A stretch of DNA of 64,000 nucleotides from Vibrio salilacus (lineage in GTDB: Bacteria; Pseudomonadota; Gammaproteobacteria; Enterobacterales; Vibrionaceae): the NCBI RefSeq assembly GCF_002811245.1, contig NZ_NIVQ01000013.1, forward strand, positions 29,060 through 93,059, given 5' to 3'. Positions 50,268-58,936 of this stretch are shown piece after piece. How positions within the stretch are numbered: the first letter of the stretch is position 1; each line of letters starts with the position of its first letter. The position numbers and the translations under genes were made by a program. The notes beneath the pieces were generated by a model. It worked only from the letters and a program-made list of their open reading frames with translations. It was not told the origin of the DNA and did not search any database.

Positions 50268-51497
50268 CTATTTTGCCCCGAATCCCGTTAACATTGTCTT
50301 AACTGTCTTTAGAACGATATTCATATCTAGCCAAAATGATAAATGCTTTATATAGTATAGGTCGTGAGCTAGTTTTTCTCTTGTTGAGTCAGTGTTATCC
50401 GCGTAACCTTGAACGGTTTGGGCCCATCCAGTAATTCCCGGTTTTACCATATGCCTATAACTATAAAAGGGGATTTCCTCATTGAATTTTGTAACAAAGC
50501 TTTGTTGCTCTGGCCTAGGGCCAATTAAGGCCATGTCACCTTTTAATACATTATAGAACTGTGGTAGCTCATCAATTCTTAATTTCCTAATAATACGACC
50601 TACTTTGGTGATCCTAGTTGTTTCTTGAGTAGCAAATTTGTCAGTACAGTCTTCCGTTTTTACAGTCATGCTGCGAAACTTATATATTTTGAAAATTTTC
50701 CCCGCTTGACCTACTCGCTCCTGAACAAAAAAGATCGGCCCTTTACTGTCTAAACGGATCAGAGAAGCAGTTATAATCATGATAGGTATAGAAAAAGGTA
50801 ATGTGAGCAATATTAAAGCAGACTCCCAAATACGTTTAAAACTTTGATATATTGGGTTTGGTAATAACGTACCTATTGCATTTTCAGATAGGTGTGAAGT
50901 CGTTACTCGACCTTCAACCATCTCTCTAATGCTCTCCAAGTGAAAGACTGGAATATTATGGATACTGCAATCAGCAATAAACTTTTCTTGCTCTGGTGTA
51001 AGTCGCCCATGTAAGTCTACAACTAGACCTTGAGATACTTGTTTTAAGTCTAAAGAAGCTAATAGGGTTACATTGAGTTTGGCGTGCTTTGAGTGCAGGC
51101 TATCTACATCAAAATTATCAATTGCTTTGAATTCAAGTTTATAGCGTTCCCCTCTAAATGCAGTAGAAAAGTACATCCACAAACAATTGCAGCAGAACCC
51201 GTAAAGTAGAATCTCTCTAGAGTAATCAATCCGGAAGAGTAGGATAAGTGTCATAGCAATACAATATACTGAGAGCAGAACGGGTAAAATATAAAATTTT
51301 CTATCGACTAGTAAATAATTGGTGATCTTAGGAATAGTAATCGAAGTGGCAATATAAGCACACGAAATCAACCACATACTATTGATTACACTAATGGGTA
51401 GATTTTCTCGAAAGCCTGTTATTAGATGGATGAATAACAACGTACCTAGTATACCTATACCATGACAGACTAACGAGTTCTGTAAAAAGTTTTTCAA
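50268..51497 (-). CDS. Undecaprenyl-phosphate sugar-phosphate transferase (WbaP/WcaJ type)
   Basis: A 409-residue polyisoprenyl-phosphate hexose-1-phosphate transferase that starts the O unit by loading the first sugar-phosphate on undecaprenyl phosphate. The N-terminal half has four or five membrane segments and a regulatory soluble domain (about residues 125-215). The catalytic C-terminus has FFVQERVGQAGKIFKIYKFRSM, KLRIDELPQFYNVLKGDMALIGPRPEQ and PGITGWAQTVQGY. I start at TTG 51497 with AAAGG 7 bases upstream; a TTG five codons earlier has a weaker site. It is transcribed against the O-antigen operon, so it is controlled separately. The first sugar (glucose, galactose or other) cannot be told. 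Confidence 0.87.
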   Translation of the reverse strand: MKNFLQNSLVCHGIGILGTLLFIHLITGFRENLPISVINSMWLISCAYIATSITIPKITNYLLVDRKFYILPVLLSVYCIAMTLILLFRIDYSREILLYGFCCNCLWMYFSTAFRGERYKLEFKAIDNFDVDSLHSKHAKLNVTLLASLDLKQVSQGLVVDLHGRLTPEQEKFIADCSIHNIPVFHLESIREMVEGRVTTSHLSENAIGTLLPNPIYQSFKRIWESALILLTLPFSIPIMIITASLIRLDSKGPIFFVQERVGQAGKIFKIYKFRSMTVKTEDCTDKFATQETTRITKVGRIIRKLRIDELPQFYNVLKGDMALIGPRPEQQSFVTKFNEEIPFYSYRHMVKPGITGWAQTVQGYADNTDSTREKLAHDLYYIKHLSFWLDMNIVLKTVKTMLTGFGAK

Positions 51498-51794
51498 GCT
51501 CTTACCTTTCAATACATCTTAATTATTTTGTGTAGGCTATAAAGCTAGCATATTGTAACCTGAACGATAGATTTACAGAACAAATATCACACCTACATAC
51601 TAGTTGTTCACACGGTTCAGTGACGCGTATCTTTTTAAAATTCAGGTGAGTTTTAAAAAATCTCGCCTTTACGTTTGAAACATTGAGATAGAACAAACGA
51701 CCTTTCCTTTTGAATAAGCCGAGATGTTATCAAAAAAAGACAAAGTATTCGAGATAAGAGTTCCGTTTGCTCTCAAGCAATTAGATACAAACCA
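51498..51794. other. Intergenic region between the initiating transferase and the ECF operon
   Basis: About 297 AT-rich bases hold the upstream signals of the sugar-phosphate transferase gene and the tail of the ECF operon. I see no gene and no convincing hairpin terminator for the ECF operon. A weak TACAAT box lies on the minus strand near 51555. Confidence 0.4.
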
Positions 51795-52634
51795 TTAAAA
51801 CGGATACCAAAAAAGCTGCGTCTCATTATAACGCTTGAGGATTGCTAAGAGCACCACGAGCGTTATCATGCCCAAACAGATCTTGTCTATTCGTTTTAGA
51901 GGAGAAGCGCTGTACCAGGTTCGTGTTTTATGTCGTCCAAAACCTCGCAGCGTCATTGCATTCGAAATCTCATCGGCGCGATCTAAGCTGGAAAAAACTA
52001 ACGGTCCGAGAATCTTGGCCACATTTTTCATGCGTTGAAACAAAGGTGTGTGTTTTGAAATGTCCAGCCCTCTTGCTTGCTGAGCGTGCATGATATTCAC
52101 AAAGTCATTTTTAACTTCTGGCAGGTAACGCAACGTCAAACTAACAGCGTACGCGATTTTGTAGGTGACGCCTATTCGATTGAGGCTGGCTGCAAACTCT
52201 GTCGGGTGTGTGGTGAACACAAAGACCAGCGCAATCGGAAACATACTGAAGTATTTGAGTGTCACGGTGCCCAGATAAAACAGGGTTTCTTGGGTTAACG
52301 TGTAATCGCCCGGTAAAGCCAATAGCTCGGTTGTTGAGCCTATATATACGCTGCCTTGCTGCGGGGCGAGTAAGAACATGAATAACGCATTGAGCATCAG
52401 CACGCTTCCAGTGGCAATAATTAAAGGCTTATAGACTTTAAAGGGAACTTGGGTCAGCTTTAACAAAACGAGCCCTGAGAGTATTAAAACTGTTATGAGT
52501 CGTAAATCAAACGTTGTCAGAACTACGGTGACCCAAGCCATAAAGAGTGCGAATTTTGTGATGCCGTTTAAAGCGTGCAATGGCGATTTTGTGTCGACGT
52601 AGTTGATGCCGAACTTCATTTTTGATGCATTCAT
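51795..52634 (-). CDS. ECF transporter T component (EcfT)
   Basis: A 279-residue integral membrane protein of the CbiQ/EcfT family, which couples the ATPases to the substrate-binding subunit in energy-coupling-factor vitamin and metal transporters. About five hydrophobic segments are followed by the two conserved Arg-Gly motifs (QQARGLDIS and TLRGFGR) that contact the ATPases. An AGGAG site precedes the ATG, and the start overlaps the ATPase stop by 4 bases. Third gene of the S-A-T operon. Confidence 0.88.
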   Translation of the reverse strand: MNASKMKFGINYVDTKSPLHALNGITKFALFMAWVTVVLTTFDLRLITVLILSGLVLLKLTQVPFKVYKPLIIATGSVLMLNALFMFLLAPQQGSVYIGSTTELLALPGDYTLTQETLFYLGTVTLKYFSMFPIALVFVFTTHPTEFAASLNRIGVTYKIAYAVSLTLRYLPEVKNDFVNIMHAQQARGLDISKHTPLFQRMKNVAKILGPLVFSSLDRADEISNAMTLRGFGRHKTRTWYSASPLKRIDKICLGMITLVVLLAILKRYNETQLFWYPF

Positions 52635-54316
52635 GCTGCGCGCATCTCCTGCTGGATAAAATACCGCATAAAGGCGTTCTTATCTTCTACGCCTAGGCTG
52701 TCGGCAAGGTCATACAAACTTGTGGTCGTGAGGTTGGCTTGATCGAGCAGTTCTGGTTGGGTAAATACATCGGTCATCGGTGCATCAGCAATCAGCTTGC
52801 TATCAGATATCACAATGGAGCGCTGAGTATACTCAAGGACGAGATGCATATCGTGAGATATGATGAGTACCGTGATACCTAATTCTTGATTCAGCTTTCC
52901 GATGAAGTTGAGCATCGCTGTATAATGGCGATAGTCCTGCCCGGCCGTCGGTTCATCTAGGATCAGCAACTGCGGTTTCATTACCAGAATTGAAGCAATG
53001 GTGACACGTTTCTTTTGGCCATAGCTCAATGCCTCGATAGGCCACTGGCGATACTTACTTAGGCCGCACAGCTCTAATACTTCACGCACTTGGCTTTCAA
53101 TCTCTTGCTCTGATAATCCTTTGTTCCTAAGACCAAACGCCACTTCATCAAAAATCATGTGATGCGAGATCATATGGTTAGGATTTTGCATCACAACACC
53201 AATATGTTGACTTCGCTCGAAAATAGACAGTGAGCTGAGGTTCTTACCTTGATAGGTAATGTGCCCTGCATCGGGCTCCAGCACTCCCATGATCAGCTTT
53301 GTTAGCGTGGACTTGCCCGATCCATTTTTTCCTAGAATCGACACACATTCGCCTTGTTTTATCTCAAAGCTTACCTTGTTAAGCGCGTTTCTTTCGCCGT
53401 CATAAGAATAGGTTAAGTTTGATACTGACATCAGGCTTTCTTTAGCGAAGTTCGACTCAATAGGTGGGCTATTCCAACCCGTAAAATAGGCTTGATACGC
53501 AGGCTTGTTTAGATTTTCTAAGCAAGCTCCGTGCGCCATCTCAATCGGACAGCCGGCGGCTTTCAATGCAGATAAGTAAAGCGGTTCACGAATCCCGTGC
53601 TTACTCAACAAAGAAGAGCTGAGCAATTTAGCGGGTGACATATCAGCAATAATTCCACCGTGTTCCATTAGGATGATTCGGTCTACGTGTCGATGCAAAA
53701 CATCTTCAAGCCGATGCTCGATGATGATGATCGTCTTTCCAGTTTCTTTGTGTAGTTGGTCGATGATTTCAATCGTCTTGCGGCCGGTTTTAGGATCCAG
53801 GGCCGCAAGGGGTTCATCGAAAAGCAGTGTATCGACCTCATCGACCAAAATGCCGGCAAGAGAGACGCGCTGCTTTTGTCCCCCTGATAAATCGTGTGGC
53901 GAGGCATCGAGCAAATCAGCAAGGTCGACCATTTTGGCGGTCGACTGCACCAATGGATACATCTCAATATTTGAGGTTAATTGGTTCTCCAGAGCAAACG
54001 CGATGTCTTCGCCGACACTTAGGCCCACAAATTGACTATCGGTGTCTTGTAAAACCGTGCCTACTTGTTCTGTGAAATGATGAAGCTCAAGCTTAGAGGT
54101 GTCTTTGCCGTTGAGCTTTAGTTGGCCAGTGATTGTCCCCTTGATAGCGTGTGGGATCAGGCCATTTAGACACTGGCCAAGTGTGGACTTTCCGCTTCCA
54201 CTTGGCCCGATAATGACGATTTTCTCTCCTTTCTCTATCCTTAGATTGATATGTTTAAGGGTAGGCTTATCCAGTGACTCATATCTAAAAGAGAAGTCAG
54301 AAAATTCGATAGTCAT
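52631..54316 (-). CDS. ECF transporter ATPase, fused A1-A2
   Basis: A 561-residue protein with two ABC ATPase domains in one chain, replacing the separate EcfA1 and EcfA2. Domain 1: Walker A GPSGSGKST, signature LSGGQKQRVSLA, Walker B LLFDEPLAALD. Domain 2 (from about residue 295): Walker A GKNGSGKST, variant signature LSYGQKKRVTIA, Walker B LLILDEPTAGQD. All catalytic residues are in place. It powers uptake with the T protein downstream and the S protein 6 bases upstream. Confidence 0.92.
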   Translation of the reverse strand: MTIEFSDFSFRYESLDKPTLKHINLRIEKGEKIVIIGPSGSGKSTLGQCLNGLIPHAIKGTITGQLKLNGKDTSKLELHHFTEQVGTVLQDTDSQFVGLSVGEDIAFALENQLTSNIEMYPLVQSTAKMVDLADLLDASPHDLSGGQKQRVSLAGILVDEVDTLLFDEPLAALDPKTGRKTIEIIDQLHKETGKTIIIIEHRLEDVLHRHVDRIILMEHGGIIADMSPAKLLSSSLLSKHGIREPLYLSALKAAGCPIEMAHGACLENLNKPAYQAYFTGWNSPPIESNFAKESLMSVSNLTYSYDGERNALNKVSFEIKQGECVSILGKNGSGKSTLTKLIMGVLEPDAGHITYQGKNLSSLSIFERSQHIGVVMQNPNHMISHHMIFDEVAFGLRNKGLSEQEIESQVREVLELCGLSKYRQWPIEALSYGQKKRVTIASILVMKPQLLILDEPTAGQDYRHYTAMLNFIGKLNQELGITVLIISHDMHLVLEYTQRSIVISDSKLIADAPMTDVFTQPELLDQANLTTTSLYDLADSLGVEDKNAFMRYFIQQEMRAA

Positions 54317-54322
54317 TGATGC

Positions 54323-54871
54323 TTATGCCTCAGATAGGTTTCGGCTCTGTTTATTACGTTTGGCGACTGACTTAAGAATAAAGTAACCGACAATAGAAAT
54401 CAGGATAGTGTTACCCGCCGCGATAATCACGAGTTGAGTAAAGACTTTGGTAAACGGTTCTGCATAAAGCACCGTATCCAAAAAGGCAGAGCATCCATAA
54501 CCCAAAACGTTACCAATCAAGGCCAGAACAATGAACAGGCCAAAGTCTTTATTGTTGAACTCTCCTGTGGCGATGCGCTGCTTAGTGAGCATTGGGAACA
54601 GGCCGATAATCATACCAACGATACCTGAGCCAAGAACCCAAGTGAACCACACTCCCCAACCGGCGAATAGGTCGGTCACCCAGTGGCCAATAAACCCAAT
54701 TAAAAAACCAACCAATGGCCCAAAAAGAACAGAGAAAAGGGCGAGGACTGCCATAGCAGGTTTTAGCGTGGTATTGGCGAAGACAGGCACACCAAACATA
54801 GGAAGACCGCCAATTCCATACAGCGCAGCTCCGATAGCAATAACAACCACTGTTTTAGCAGTTAAGTTCAT
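54323..54871 (-). CDS. ECF transporter substrate-binding subunit (UPF0397 type)
   Basis: A 182-residue membrane protein with about six hydrophobic helices, the size and layout of an ECF S component. It resembles the UPF0397 family ([36 protein letters not shown]), whose members are often annotated as riboflavin or related vitamin transporters. I regard the ligand as unproven. A good TAAGGAG site precedes the ATG. It is the first gene of the operon, downstream of a 476-base gap with no recognisable riboswitch. Confidence 0.8.
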   Translation of the reverse strand: MNLTAKTVVVIAIGAALYGIGGLPMFGVPVFANTTLKPAMAVLALFSVLFGPLVGFLIGFIGHWVTDLFAGWGVWFTWVLGSGIVGMIIGLFPMLTKQRIATGEFNNKDFGLFIVLALIGNVLGYGCSAFLDTVLYAEPFTKVFTQLVIIAAGNTILISIVGYFILKSVAKRNKQSRNLSEA

Positions 54872-55347
54872 AGATACTCCTTACCTTTTAATATCAATAA
54901 TGCGTCTGTTAACATCTGTTGCCGTTGAAAGTATGCCAGTTGTTTTCAGCGCCGTAGTATATACATTTAAGCCTCAAATTGGAAAAATAAGTCTAGATGG
55001 CTATATGGCCAGGTGTTAATGAGTAGTTATGGAAATGACATTACGCTGGATTAGTTACGATGATGATCTTGTATATGCTTACTGAAGTCTTTTGCATCTT
55101 TGCTGAGGGAACTCTCTTGTCTCGCAGGGTGTAGTGGTACAGCGGGTGAAATCATGTGGCAAACTCATGTTCAAATAAAGCTGGCCGTAGACGCTATATT
55201 TTACCGTCTTATTTTGCACGAGAGTATTAACTCGATACTATCGAGCTTTGTTATACATAAAACGCACAGCACGGATAAATCTCCTGTGCATTTCTCCGTT
55301 TTTATGAGACGCTAAAACCTTGTCGAAACCAACTCATATTATCGTTC
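54872..55347. other. Intergenic region upstream of the ECF operon and the SNF2 gene
   Basis: No gene is supported here. I looked for FMN, TPP and cobalamin riboswitch signatures on both strands and recognised none. Two structures stand out: the palindrome CTCGATACTATCGAG at 55231-55245, and a GCACAG/CTGTGC hairpin at 55264-55289 followed by a short T-rich stretch. It is a divergent promoter region for the two flanking units. Confidence 0.5.
55231..55245. promoter_or_regulatory. Perfect palindrome, candidate operator
   Basis: CTCGATA and TATCGAG flank a single central base in the divergent gap between the ECF operon and the SNF2-associated ORF. No regulator can be named. Confidence 0.35.
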
Positions 55348-56415
55348 ATGGCTCCTTCGCCCTCTCTACCACTCTCTCTTCCCAATGCAAACGACTATGA
55401 CACCGAATTATTGGTCGCCATGGTGCTAAGCAAAAGTCGTCGCTACCAAGATGTGTATTTGAGCTATAAGACAATCAATTCGCGCGCCACCGTCGAGGGA
55501 TTTGACCGTCAGTTGGCTATTCTAATTCGGTTTCAATGGGTGAGGGTATCGAAAGGGGAAGCTGAGCAACTCTATCTCTATTTTACTGCTGAGGGCTGGT
55601 GTGTCAGTTTAATTGCCGGTTTCGAACAATTGAATTACGCAAGCCACAGCCGATTGAGCCAAGTGATCAACGAACCAGGGGCGCATTATGCTCGGTTTTG
55701 CGCATTTTGGCTGCACCCCTATTTGACGGATCTTGTGTATGACGACGATCTGTTAGAACAGAGTGTCAATAACAACTTTGCGTTGATTTGTCAGAGCCGG
55801 ATGCTGTGGCAAATCCCGGTGAATAAAACACTGCGCCACTCGGCAAGATCGTATTATCTACAGACTTGGCCTGATATCGTGCTATCTACGGATGCCGCGC
55901 CACTGGTGTGTTTCACCAAGGGCAATATCGATAGGCGAGACGTAGCCATTGATTTTGTGCTTGACCGTGCGCTGTTTGACCCGCAAATCACCATGCTCAA
56001 TTTTTTGACTGAGCCACTCGATGGCCAATACCTCAAACATCGCCAACGGTATGAAAAGGGGCGTACGTCCAACGTTGTCAGTTTCACTCATCTGTTGGAT
56101 CTGTTTATTTTGCAGCATATTGACCCATCAAAGTGTGCCGCCGAAATTGAGTCGTTTCATGCCCGATTAGCGGGTGAGTATGCATTAAGCTGGCGCAAAC
56201 TGTTGGGGTATTTGTCGTTTGACGATGTGGCCGTTTGGGAGGTGTTTGAAGATATACCTCGGTGGCTTGATTCGTTTGGGTGCTCAGTCATCAATCGATC
56301 ACCAGCAAAATTCAAAAGCGGGGGAAAAAGGGGTGGAGCCAAGGTCGCAAGGTCGAACTCAGTCATAGCACCCACTCGTTTGAGCATTGTTTGGTTGAAG
56401 AGGATCGTGCATTGA
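55348..56415 (+). CDS. N-terminal part of a split SNF2-type protein, or separate unknown protein
   Basis: A 355-residue open frame I do not recognise. It is soluble-looking, with no membrane segment, and ends in a basic tail after a G/K-rich stretch (SGGKRGGAK). Its last 136 bases overlap the SNF2 helicase frame. At 56322-56328 the bases G GGA AAA, read in this frame, form an X-XXY-YYZ slippery heptamer. A −1 shift there gives a continuous protein of about 1171 residues with the helicase. The sequence after the slip in this frame looks less protein-like than in the helicase frame. Three readings remain open: programmed frameshift, a recent mutation, or a homopolymer sequencing error. Confidence 0.6.
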   Translation: MAPSPSLPLSLPNANDYDTELLVAMVLSKSRRYQDVYLSYKTINSRATVEGFDRQLAILIRFQWVRVSKGEAEQLYLYFTAEGWCVSLIAGFEQLNYASHSRLSQVINEPGAHYARFCAFWLHPYLTDLVYDDDLLEQSVNNNFALICQSRMLWQIPVNKTLRHSARSYYLQTWPDIVLSTDAAPLVCFTKGNIDRRDVAIDFVLDRALFDPQITMLNFLTEPLDGQYLKHRQRYEKGRTSNVVSFTHLLDLFILQHIDPSKCAAEIESFHARLAGEYALSWRKLLGYLSFDDVAVWEVFEDIPRWLDSFGCSVINRSPAKFKSGGKRGGAKVARSNSVIAPTRLSIVWLKRIVH

Positions 56416-58862
56416 TTCGCTATTTGCAGTCACAGCGATACTATTGGGAGCATTCTCATGATCTAGACAAAGTGTCGGTCTCACTGCTGGCTCGGTGTCC
56501 AAATGTGATCGAGACCACTGGGCAGCCTATTTCACTCGTTGCTGAGTCGCCGATGTTGGTCATAGATGAAACCGAGGGTATGTTGCGCTTAACCCGGTAT
56601 CCAAAAACGCGATATCACTCACATCAAACCGTGGTTAAACGTACCGACGGGGTATACAGCTATTTAGCAATTCCAGACTCGTTGGCGCGTTTTTTCCAAT
56701 TGGCCGATAGCGCGCCGCAAGTCCCTGCACATTACAACCTTTCACTGCAAAACGCCTTGGGCGAACAAGTCGATTGGTACGATATGACCGAGCAAACCGG
56801 CACTATAACCTTAGGTGAGTGGGATGATCGTGTTCATGTTTGGTTGCACCTGAAGGGGACGCAACTTGAGGTTCGTTTGTTGTGCCAATCACAAGATGGG
56901 GCCAGCTCGATGCCCGCGGGGACGGGGGAGGCGTGGTATCAAGGCAACGCAAAAGTGTGGTTTAGGCGCGATCCTAGCCAAGAGCAACAGAAGGCTCAAA
57001 CCCTCGCAGACAGCCTCGGGCTACAAGGCGATATCGACACCCCGTTTCTGTTGGAGTCACCCCAGATAGCAGATTTTCTAACCCAACTGTCCGGATTAAA
57101 AGAGGTGCCACTGCATTGGCATGCATCGAGCAAAAAAGTCCAGCAGGTCCGTACTGAAGATTTGAGTGTGGCCATCGGTGCTGAAGATAAATGGTTCAGT
57201 GTCTCTGGCAGTGTGAGTATTGACGGCGGATTAGTGTTGGATTTACAACGCTTGCTCTCCGCGCGACAAAACGGTTTTGTCACCGTTGAAAGCGATGACG
57301 CTGTTCTTATGATTGATGCCGCACTGCGCAGACAGCTTAGCCTGCTCGATAGCATGCTCGATAATGAGTCTCGGGTTGAAGGGAACTTGGCTTATCCTCT
57401 ACGCCAACTGCTCAACCAATTAACGGTGAGCAGTGACCAGAGCTGGCAGGCCCTTGAACAACAGTGGCAACACCCTGTCGAAGTGGATGAAGCCAGTCTG
57501 AGTGTGCTGAGAGAATACCAACACTCAGGGGTGTTGTGGGCGATTCATTTGCTCAGTAATGGTTTTGGGGCATGCTTGGCTGACGACATGGGCTTAGGCA
57601 AAACCTTGCAAGCACTCAAAGTGATTGAACATTTTTCTCCCCAAGGGCCAAGTTTGGTCGTCTGCCCTAAGTCGGTACTGCTCAATTGGCAGCAAGAGTG
57701 TGCTCGATTCACGCCAACCTTAAACATGATCGATCTTGAAAATTGTCCCGATCGATCCTTGGCGATAGAGCAGGCTAAAGCAGGCGAGGTGGTGCTGATC
57801 AGTTACGGCTTGGTGACGCGTATGTCAAGTGCATTGCAAGCACAAACTTGGCAAAGCGCCGTGCTCGATGAGGCTCAGCATATCAAAAATCCGACGGCGC
57901 AACGCGCTAAAGCGTTGACTGCTTTAACCGCCGAGCGACGTCTCACCTTATCAGGGACACCAGTTGAGAACCATTTGGTGGAGCTGTGGAGTCAGTTTGC
58001 TTTCTTAAACCCAGGATTACTGGGCTCATTGAAACAATTTAAATCCAAATACGGTCAAGCAGCGAAAAACGAAGAGGATCTGCTGCGCTTAAAGGCCATC
58101 GTTGGGCCGTTTGTGATGCGCCGCATGAAAACAGCGGTGCTCACTGAATTGCCAGAGAAAACCGAACTAATCCACCATATTGAACTTTCGAACAAAGAAC
58201 GCAGTGCCTATGAAGCGGTCCGCCGTGAGTCGCTGTCCAAAGCGGAGCGTGGCGAGGGTGGTACCATGCAATTGCTTGCTGCGCTCACACGACTTCGACA
58301 AGTTTGCTGCGATCCCTATTTGGTCTTTGATAACCTCGATGAGGTCAGCAGCAAATTAAAAGCCGCACTTGAACTGGTTCAAGAGGCCCGTGAGGGCGGA
58401 CACCGAATTTTGGTGTTTAGCCAGTTTGTGCAATTGCTTAAACGCTTTTCGGATTTGGTGACCTCGCATCAGATAGGCTTTAGTTACCTTGATGGTCAGT
58501 CGAGCACCAAGGCTCGTCAGGCAGCGATTCAGGCGTTTAAAACGGGTGAACATGATCTGTTTTTGATTAGCCTAAAGGCGGGGGGGACGGGGCTCAATCT
58601 TACCGAAGCGGATACGGTGATTCACCTTGATCCGTGGTGGAATCCTGCAGTTGAAGATCAAGCCAGCGATCGCGCCCATCGTATGGGGCAAACCAATCCC
58701 GTCACTGTGTATCGTTTGGTGGCCAGTGATACTGTCGAAGAAAAAATTATCGCTCTACATCAAGAAAAGCGCGATCTTGCGGATAAAGTTCTCTCTGGGC
58801 AGAGCAATGCGCAGCAACTCAGCCCTGCGCTATTATTAACCTTGTTGGATGATAACGTGTAA
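56280..58862 (+). CDS. SNF2-family DNA helicase
   Basis: An SNF2/Rad54-like ATPase, 860 residues from a GTG at 56280, though the true start is uncertain (see 55348). The first ~400 residues are a poorly conserved pre-domain. The motor has Walker A DDMGLGKTLQALK near residue 436, the DEAQ box VLDEAQHIKN near 528, LSGTPVENHLVELWSQ, and the C-terminal helicase lobe with ILVFSQFVQLLKRF and DRAHRMGQTNPVTVYRLVA near 795. Such enzymes move on double-stranded DNA and remodel protein-DNA complexes. Its role in Vibrio is not known to me. The overlap with the upstream ORF points to one original gene. Confidence 0.85.
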   Translation: MLSHQSITSKIQKRGKKGWSQGRKVELSHSTHSFEHCLVEEDRALIRYLQSQRYYWEHSHDLDKVSVSLLARCPNVIETTGQPISLVAESPMLVIDETEGMLRLTRYPKTRYHSHQTVVKRTDGVYSYLAIPDSLARFFQLADSAPQVPAHYNLSLQNALGEQVDWYDMTEQTGTITLGEWDDRVHVWLHLKGTQLEVRLLCQSQDGASSMPAGTGEAWYQGNAKVWFRRDPSQEQQKAQTLADSLGLQGDIDTPFLLESPQIADFLTQLSGLKEVPLHWHASSKKVQQVRTEDLSVAIGAEDKWFSVSGSVSIDGGLVLDLQRLLSARQNGFVTVESDDAVLMIDAALRRQLSLLDSMLDNESRVEGNLAYPLRQLLNQLTVSSDQSWQALEQQWQHPVEVDEASLSVLREYQHSGVLWAIHLLSNGFGACLADDMGLGKTLQALKVIEHFSPQGPSLVVCPKSVLLNWQQECARFTPTLNMIDLENCPDRSLAIEQAKAGEVVLISYGLVTRMSSALQAQTWQSAVLDEAQHIKNPTAQRAKALTALTAERRLTLSGTPVENHLVELWSQFAFLNPGLLGSLKQFKSKYGQAAKNEEDLLRLKAIVGPFVMRRMKTAVLTELPEKTELIHHIELSNKERSAYEAVRRESLSKAERGEGGTMQLLAALTRLRQVCCDPYLVFDNLDEVSSKLKAALELVQEAREGGHRILVFSQFVQLLKRFSDLVTSHQIGFSYLDGQSSTKARQAAIQAFKTGEHDLFLISLKAGGTGLNLTEADTVIHLDPWWNPAVEDQASDRAHRMGQTNPVTVYRLVASDTVEEKIIALHQEKRDLADKVLSGQSNAQQLSPALLLTLLDDNV

Positions 58863-58936
58863 CCTTGTTGATCCAAGCTATACAGCGGTCGGTTCGCTAA
58901 AGTGAGTATGACACTTTATCAAGTAGCGAGGCTATA

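Noticed and set aside
55081..55200. Stretch with CTGAGG, GTAGTGGTA and other runs that look like parts of a TPP riboswitch or a tRNA
   Set aside because: The remaining conserved parts and the required pairing could not be found on either strand.
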